A stretch of 34,507 nucleotides of DNA, from positions 1 to 34,507 of IMG/VR virus record IMGVR_UViG_3300046167_000281; one strand, given 5' to 3'. This document shows positions 29,181-34,507 of the stretch, in pieces. Each line of letters begins with the position of its first letter. Within the stretch, counting starts at the first letter, position 1. The translations under genes and the position numbers were made by a program. The notes below the pieces were generated by a model. The model did no database searches. It was not told where the DNA came from and saw only the letters and a program-made list of their open reading frames with translations. This DNA comes from a virus.

Positions 29181-29816
29181 ATGGGAACAGCAGTAGCAGC
29201 ATCAACATTAACGCCAACAATGACTTCATTTGCAGCAACAACTGCGGCAACAGCAGCAACAACTGCGTATGTAAGTTATGTACCTACACTATTAACTGCT
29301 AGTCAAGGAATTTCTGTAGGTGGTGGTCTAATGGGAACTATTGGAAGTATTGCTAATACAATTGCTCCATATGCAGGGGTTATAAGTTCCCTTTCATCAG
29401 GAGCGCAAGCTTACAATGCATATAATACAGGGCAAACATTACAAAGCTCATATGACTTACAGGCTACACAAGTATTAGCACAAGCAGAAGTAGATCGATT
29501 AAATAGAATAGAAGATTCTAGAGACAGATTACAAAGATTAAGATCAATTAATGCATCAGCACTTGCAGCAGGATATGCTGGAGGAGTTAATGGATTAGAT
29601 GGCTCTGTTAAATTAATTATGAGCGAAAACGAAAAAGAGTATATTCGTGAAATGCAAATGGCAGAATTTAATGAATCAACTAGTATAGGCTTTGCAAATG
29701 CAGAAGCATCATTATTAGCGCAAGCTGGAGATTCGGCAGTCACTGGATCTAAAGTAGAGGCGTTAGGTTATCTTGGTAGCGCAGCAAAAATATTCGCAGA
29801 AACAAGGACAGCATAA
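29181..29816 (+). CDS. Internal virion protein (gp14-like)
   Basis: A 211-residue protein near the T7 gp14 length (196). The first 75 residues are Ala/Thr/Gly-rich and hydrophobic (SQGISVGGGLMGTIGSIANT), the rest a long helix (VLAQAEVDRLNRIEDSRDRL) ending with a Gly/Ala-rich segment. gp14 forms the pore in the outer membrane on infection. Order before two larger genes matches gp14-gp15-gp16. One base overlaps the next gene. Confidence 0.78.
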   Translation: MGTAVAASTLTPTMTSFAATTAATAATTAYVSYVPTLLTASQGISVGGGLMGTIGSIANTIAPYAGVISSLSSGAQAYNAYNTGQTLQSSYDLQATQVLAQAEVDRLNRIEDSRDRLQRLRSINASALAAGYAGGVNGLDGSVKLIMSENEKEYIREMQMAEFNESTSIGFANAEASLLAQAGDSAVTGSKVEALGYLGSAAKIFAETRTA

Positions 29817-32137
29817 TGGCTAAAAAACTACCTAAATACGAAAAAACAGCTGGCTTTAATTACGAAGGCATGGCTCAATTAACAGATGTTGTCACTAGAC
29901 AAGAAGTTGCAACTGGCGAGCGTATTAATAAATTTTTATCAAGCGTTACTCAAGACTTTAGACAGCAAGGTATTCAGTATGCTACTGACCAAGCAATTGA
30001 AGATGCTATAAGAAACCCAATTACTAAATCACAAATTGATGTTGCAAGAGCAACAGGTGATAATCCAGTTACTAAATATTTACAAGGCGGTACTGCTTAC
30101 AACGAAGCTATGACTAAAATGTTAGGTCAGCAAGTAGCAGGTGAATTGAATATTACCTTAGCAAAGCATAATAGTGATTTATTAGAAAAAGTAAGATTAG
30201 GCGAAATTCATGATTCTGAAGCATTGTTGTTTAAATTATCAGAGCCTATTAAAGCACAAGTAGAATTCTTTTCAAAAATTGATCCAGAGATGGCTGCGGC
30301 TTTTGGGTCGAAAGCAACTCTTTCTGCTAGAAATGCATATATACAGGGAGATCAAATATTTAAAGGATTAAAAGAAAAGAAAGCTTATGCTGATGCTATT
30401 ACAACTATTCAACAAAACAATGATGATTATAATAGATACTTAAAAGCTTATCCTGATGCAACAGACGAGCAAAAAAGAATATACAAAGATACTATAGAAA
30501 AAATTGCTATTGATACATCATTAAGTATGAGTAGACAACAGCTTGAATTAACCGAGCAAATGAAAAAAGATTTAAATGAAACAGAAGATATGCATGTAGC
30601 AGAAGATATTGCTATTAAATACAAAGGTAACAATCTTGCTGAAGTATTAACTGAACTTTCTAAAGATAAAACAAATGTAGGTGAATATTACAATAATAAG
30701 AATATTGTAGATCAAGATGTATTTAAAAGAAAAATATCTAATGCTTTGACTGTTCAAAACTCAGGGTTAGCAGAAATACAAAGAAAAGTTAGGGAGAATG
30801 TAAAAGAAAGCAAAGTTTACATAGACACTTTTCAACCTATTCCTCAACAGTTAGTAGATAAAATTAATAAAGACATTGATGTAGATTCAAGCGAATACAC
30901 TGCGTGGCAAACATTACAAAAGTTTTCTGATAATATTGAAACTTATAACGCAACTCCATATGTTGAGTTAGTAGCTAGCTTAAATGCTGCGCAACAAGAC
31001 ATGATGGATATTACTAAAGTAAAAACTCCAGAAGAGTTAGGAACATTTGATTTACTTAATAGATATGTAAGTAATATTAATAGTGCTTTTAAAAATGATC
31101 CTGTAGGCACTATGATTAAAAGAGCAGGGATAAGTGAGCCTTTAGATTTTTCTAATCCTGATCAATTGATAGAGCAAGTACAAACAAGACAAGAACAATT
31201 AGGTACATATGGGCCATTGTATGGATTAAGTGAAGCACAATATACTGCAAATATTATGACTAAATCAGAAGTTAGTGGATTTGTTAGTGCGTACATGAAT
31301 GGCGATGGAGCAACAAGAGTTGCTTTATTACAAACAATAGATAAAGGATTTGGAGATAGTAACTCACAAGCATTAATGCAATTAGTTAATGGTGGATTGC
31401 CATCAACAGCAGAGTTGTCATCTTACTTTGGTGATCCTGTACTTACTGAAAAGTTAATTAGCTTTGATAGTAAAGAAAAACGAGATGCTTTAAAAGCATT
31501 TGCTAAAGATAACGAAACAAGCTATCAAGCTATTAGGGTTATGGTAAGAGATGAATTAGAAGATTTTGAAGAAGTAGTTATGATTGGTAGTAATTTTAAT
31601 ACGACTGTAGCAACTAAAAAATTAGAAACTATTACAGATACTTTAACTTACCTTGCTCTTCAAGAAATGCAAACAAACCCTGGATATGATGCAGGTGATG
31701 GAGCAGAGGCTGCGGCAGATTTAATAAACAACTCTTTTACTTTAGAAAATGATTATTACATACCTAATATTTATAATGGTCAATCAACAAACCCAGAGCA
31801 GATTGCAGCAAAAGCTAGTTTAATTAAAGACCATTACTTACAAGATTTTAATCCTGTTGCTTTTAGATCAGATAATCCAGACATTACTGATGAAGAATAT
31901 AATGAAGAAATGAGAAATCAGATGATTGAGAATGGTGTATGGCGTAATAGTGCTGATGGAACTTCTTTAGTATACGGCATTGTTTTACCATCAGTAGGAT
32001 TTACACCAATAGAAAATGATCAAGGACAATTGTTAAGTTTTAAATTTAATGATTTAAGTTACATCTTACCTAATACTGATGTAGTGTTGGATACCAAAAA
32101 AACTAAAAACACATTTGGCTACAAAATAGGAAGATAA
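29816..32137 (+). CDS. Internal virion protein (gp15-like)
   Basis: A 773-residue protein close to T7 gp15 (747). Mostly helical, Asp/Glu/Lys/Gln/Asn-rich, with no hydrophobic segment. VVTRQEVATGERINKFLSSV and FRQQGIQYATDQAIEDAIR near the start are typical of this group. gp15 family members form the periplasmic part of the ejection tube. The assignment combines length, composition and gene order. Confidence 0.78.
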   Translation: MAKKLPKYEKTAGFNYEGMAQLTDVVTRQEVATGERINKFLSSVTQDFRQQGIQYATDQAIEDAIRNPITKSQIDVARATGDNPVTKYLQGGTAYNEAMTKMLGQQVAGELNITLAKHNSDLLEKVRLGEIHDSEALLFKLSEPIKAQVEFFSKIDPEMAAAFGSKATLSARNAYIQGDQIFKGLKEKKAYADAITTIQQNNDDYNRYLKAYPDATDEQKRIYKDTIEKIAIDTSLSMSRQQLELTEQMKKDLNETEDMHVAEDIAIKYKGNNLAEVLTELSKDKTNVGEYYNNKNIVDQDVFKRKISNALTVQNSGLAEIQRKVRENVKESKVYIDTFQPIPQQLVDKINKDIDVDSSEYTAWQTLQKFSDNIETYNATPYVELVASLNAAQQDMMDITKVKTPEELGTFDLLNRYVSNINSAFKNDPVGTMIKRAGISEPLDFSNPDQLIEQVQTRQEQLGTYGPLYGLSEAQYTANIMTKSEVSGFVSAYMNGDGATRVALLQTIDKGFGDSNSQALMQLVNGGLPSTAELSSYFGDPVLTEKLISFDSKEKRDALKAFAKDNETSYQAIRVMVRDELEDFEEVVMIGSNFNTTVATKKLETITDTLTYLALQEMQTNPGYDAGDGAEAAADLINNSFTLENDYYIPNIYNGQSTNPEQIAAKASLIKDHYLQDFNPVAFRSDNPDITDEEYNEEMRNQMIENGVWRNSADGTSLVYGIVLPSVGFTPIENDQGQLLSFKFNDLSYILPNTDVVLDTKKTKNTFGYKIGR

Positions 32138-32143
32138 TATAGT

Positions 32144-33349
32144 ATGGCTCAAATAGGGTTTGGATTAAATACTTTTGATGGCGGTAAAGAAGTTGGATAC
32201 GATTATTATGAAACTTCTTTTGCTGACACTATGGGTGCAGTTGCATCAGAAACTTGGGCAAGAAATCCTTTATCATCTTTATCTACTTTAGGTGAATTGC
32301 GTGTAGCAGAACAAAAGAAAGAAAGTCCTTTAGTTCCAAGAGATGATTTAAATAGAGAGTATTCTAACTTAGGTTTATTCTTTGAAGAAGATGAATATCA
32401 ATCTGTTGTTGATATTATGGTAGAAGAAAAGAAATTAGAAAGAGCAAGGCAAGATATTATCAATAGAGGCCCACAAGGGTTTGGAGTAGGGGCAGCTAAG
32501 TTTGGTGTAGGTTTGGGTGTTAGTATGCTTGATCCTATTAATGTAGCATCTGCATTTATTCCTGTGTTTGGACAAGCTAGGTTTGCAAGTTTGGTAGCAC
32601 GCCAAGGATTTGGTAGGGCAAGAGCAGTAAGAGGCGCAGTAGAGGGTGCTGTTGGTGCAGCATTAGTTGAGCCATTTATTGGATATGCAGCAAGTGAAAT
32701 ACAAGCTGACTATGGATTAGCAGATAGTTTTTTAAATGTTACTTTTGGTTCTATTATGGGTGGTGGACTGCATTTTGGAGGTGGTAAGTTAAAAGACATT
32801 TACACTACTAAAAAACTAAGAAATAAAATAAGAGAAGGTAGAGAAAAAGTTGGAATAGAAAATTCTAGAGATATAGAGATTAATCTTTACAAAGCTTATT
32901 ATCCTGAAAATTCTGCAATTATGAGAGATTTACAAAAAACAGATCCTCAAACAAGAGAGCTATTGTTAAGAAAATCAGTTAATGATTTGTTGTTAGAAGA
33001 GCCTGTTGATGTTGCTCCTATTGTAAATACAAACGAAACACTTAAACAATCGTCAGACATGCCTGGGCCAAGTAATACAAAAGTTCAGACACAAAATGAA
33101 ATACCTCAAAAAGATTTAAACACAGTTGAAAAGAATACAGTCAATAAAGAAGATGTAGATTTAGATACAGAGTTAGATAGTTTAGCTGCAAGATTAGAAG
33201 AACAAAGAGAAAAGACAGCAGACTTACGATTTGATCAAGATAGAAAAGAAATTACAAAAGTTACAGATGAGTTAGATCAAGCTAATGCTAACCCAAAAGA
33301 TTTAAATGAAGCAATTGTAGATGCAATTAACTGCATGAATGGAAGATAA
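32144..33349 (+). CDS. Internal virion protein, gp16-like N-terminal component
   Basis: A 401-residue protein. The first half holds a Gly/Ala/Phe-rich hydrophobic region (GFGVGAAKFGVGLGVSMLDP, GAVEGAVGAALVEPFIGYAA, NVTFGSIMGGGLHFGGG) like the membrane-inserting part of large ejection proteins; the second half is charged and coiled-coil-like, ending in DAINCMNGR. No transglycosylase motif of T7 gp16 was seen. With the next gene (863 residues) the sum is 1264, near T7 gp16 (1318), so this may be a naturally split gp16. Confidence 0.7.
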   Translation: MAQIGFGLNTFDGGKEVGYDYYETSFADTMGAVASETWARNPLSSLSTLGELRVAEQKKESPLVPRDDLNREYSNLGLFFEEDEYQSVVDIMVEEKKLERARQDIINRGPQGFGVGAAKFGVGLGVSMLDPINVASAFIPVFGQARFASLVARQGFGRARAVRGAVEGAVGAALVEPFIGYAASEIQADYGLADSFLNVTFGSIMGGGLHFGGGKLKDIYTTKKLRNKIREGREKVGIENSRDIEINLYKAYYPENSAIMRDLQKTDPQTRELLLRKSVNDLLLEEPVDVAPIVNTNETLKQSSDMPGPSNTKVQTQNEIPQKDLNTVEKNTVNKEDVDLDTELDSLAARLEEQREKTADLRFDQDRKEITKVTDELDQANANPKDLNEAIVDAINCMNGR

Positions 33350-33351
33350 CT

Positions 33352-34507
33352 ATGGCTAAAAAGAATACCTGTTTAGTAAGATTACAAGGAATGTTAGACA
33401 AATCTTCTATTGGGTTTGTTGAAAAAGACGAAATAATGAATGCAATTAAGATTGCTCAATCAGAGTTAAAACTTAATAGTATTGATGAGATTAATGTAGA
33501 TGTAGTCGCTAAAGATGTACAGTCACAGATTATATTGCAAAGAAAAATTAATAAACGAAATGCTATTGAAGATGAAATCAAAGGTAGAGAATTAGTTGAT
33601 TATGTATTAAGAGAGTTTCCTGATAATCCACAAGAAGGCTTAACTTCTATATTAGTAGGATCTAATGAACAGAAAGCAGGAGCAAGAGCTTCAGTAGCAG
33701 TACAACAACATGCATCAGTTAATCAAGCTATTAATGGATTAATGAAACAATTAGCTGATAGCAATGTAGAAACTTTATTTGCTAAAGCTGATGAGCCTAC
33801 TCAATTAAGAATTGTTAGAACTATGTATGAGTTAGCACAAAAGCCAACTAAAGCAGAAGCTGACACAGGGATTAAACCTGTGATTACAGAGAAAAATGCA
33901 GAAATAATTAAACTTGCTACTATCTTGCATGAGTATTCTGAGATGATGAGGGTTAAGTTAAATGATCGGGGTGCTAACATTGGTAAAATTTGGGGTTATG
34001 TAGTTAGACAATCACATGATCCATATTCAGTTAGAGATGCTGCTAAAGTTTTGGGTGATACAACTACAGAGGCTGATCCTAGCATTGAAGGTAAGTGGGA
34101 TAAAAATTACAATAGAAACTTCAAAGCTTGGAAAAACTTTGTAATGGAAAGATTAGACCAAGAAAGAACATTTGCTGGTGTAGAGAACATTGATGAGTTT
34201 ATGTTATTTGCATATAACTCTCTTATTAAGAATGAAAACTTAAAATCTGATGGTGCTGAGTTTACATACAATGCAAAGCCAACAAAAAACATAGCTAAAT
34301 CATCACAGATGAAAAGGGTATTACATTTTAAAAACGCTGATACTTGGTTTGAATACAATAAGAATTTTGGTATGGGCAATTTAAATGAGTCTTTCTTTTC
34401 AGGCTTAACTTCTGTTGGTCGTAATTTAGGCATTATGGATACATTAGGTACAAAGCCAGAAGTAAACTTTGAAAAAATTAGAAAAGCAGTTGCAACTCGT
34501 ATAACTC
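33352..34507 (+). CDS. Internal virion / DNA ejection protein (gp16-like), N-terminal part
   Basis: It begins two bases after the previous stop with GGAAG as ribosome site and runs open to the window end: 385 residues (MAKKNTCLVRLQGMLDKSSI at the start), continuing in frame at base 1 of the window to stop at 1436. Composition is helical and charged (KWDKNYNRNFKAWKNFVMER). It overlaps no other plausible gene; a long frame on the other strand near 34107-34433 is a shadow. The joined protein is most likely the inner-membrane end of the ejection tube. Confidence 0.76.
   Translation, partial: MAKKNTCLVRLQGMLDKSSIGFVEKDEIMNAIKIAQSELKLNSIDEINVDVVAKDVQSQIILQRKINKRNAIEDEIKGRELVDYVLREFPDNPQEGLTSILVGSNEQKAGARASVAVQQHASVNQAINGLMKQLADSNVETLFAKADEPTQLRIVRTMYELAQKPTKAEADTGIKPVITEKNAEIIKLATILHEYSEMMRVKLNDRGANIGKIWGYVVRQSHDPYSVRDAAKVLGDTTTEADPSIEGKWDKNYNRNFKAWKNFVMERLDQERTFAGVENIDEFMLFAYNSLIKNENLKSDGAEFTYNAKPTKNIAKSSQMKRVLHFKNADTWFEYNKNFGMGNLNESFFSGLTSVGRNLGIMDTLGTKPEVNFEKIRKAVATRIT

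Noticed and set aside
34107-34433. Minus-strand open frame near the right end
   Set aside because: It is opposite the gp16-like gene that continues across the ends; no ribosome site or partner genes.
1-34507. tRNA genes, CRISPR arrays, insertion sequences, integrase
   Set aside because: I looked for cloverleaf ends, regular repeat-spacer patterns, transposase motifs and recombinase motifs and saw none; a covariance-model search could still find a divergent tRNA.

Overview
The window reads as the complete genome of a small, AT-rich, tailed bacteriophage with T7-like (podovirus) virion architecture, presented as a linearised circle. The reading frame open at the right end (from 33352) continues without a stop into the frame open at position 3, giving one protein of about 863 residues across the cut, so the sequence is circular, circularly permuted, or trimmed of a terminal repeat. 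The gene families (head-tail connector portal, tubular tail A/B proteins, gp14/15/16-like ejection proteins, T7-type fibre, 3TM holin, M15 peptidase) resemble those of marine and freshwater podophages. The host cannot be named from the sequence, but DnaA boxes and sigma70-like promoters indicate an ordinary bacterial host.

Layout. (1) Plus strand, 1-8598: end of the ejection operon, a multi-gene tail-fibre locus, a run of tiny overlapping membrane proteins with holin and endolysin, and a metallophosphoesterase. (2) A bidirectional terminator at about 8732-8747. (3) Minus strand, 14708 down to 8754: an early-type block. Its distal part carries an ERF annealing protein and a YqaJ-type exonuclease among small, often acidic proteins. 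Its proximal part is built of short transcription units separated by GGCC hairpins and preceded by sigma70-like promoters. (4) 14709-15500: a non-coding control region with four same-strand DnaA-box-like sites and several exact palindromes, between divergent promoters. (5) Plus strand, 15501-34507: regulators (winged helix, ribbon-helix-helix), RusA resolvase, an SSB-like protein, terminase subunits, portal, scaffold, capsid, tail tube and ejection proteins.

How it works together. I see no DNA polymerase, primase, helicase, RNA polymerase or integrase. With the DnaA boxes this suggests a phage that uses host replication and transcription machinery but brings its own recombination set (exonuclease, ERF, RusA, SSB-like protein), probably to make or resolve DNA for headful-type packaging. 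Late genes follow the usual order: packaging, portal, scaffold, capsid, tail tube, ejection proteins, fibres, lysis. Two genes (14365-14708 and 21194-21627) each appear to lack one base of frame, which may be real or a sequence error.
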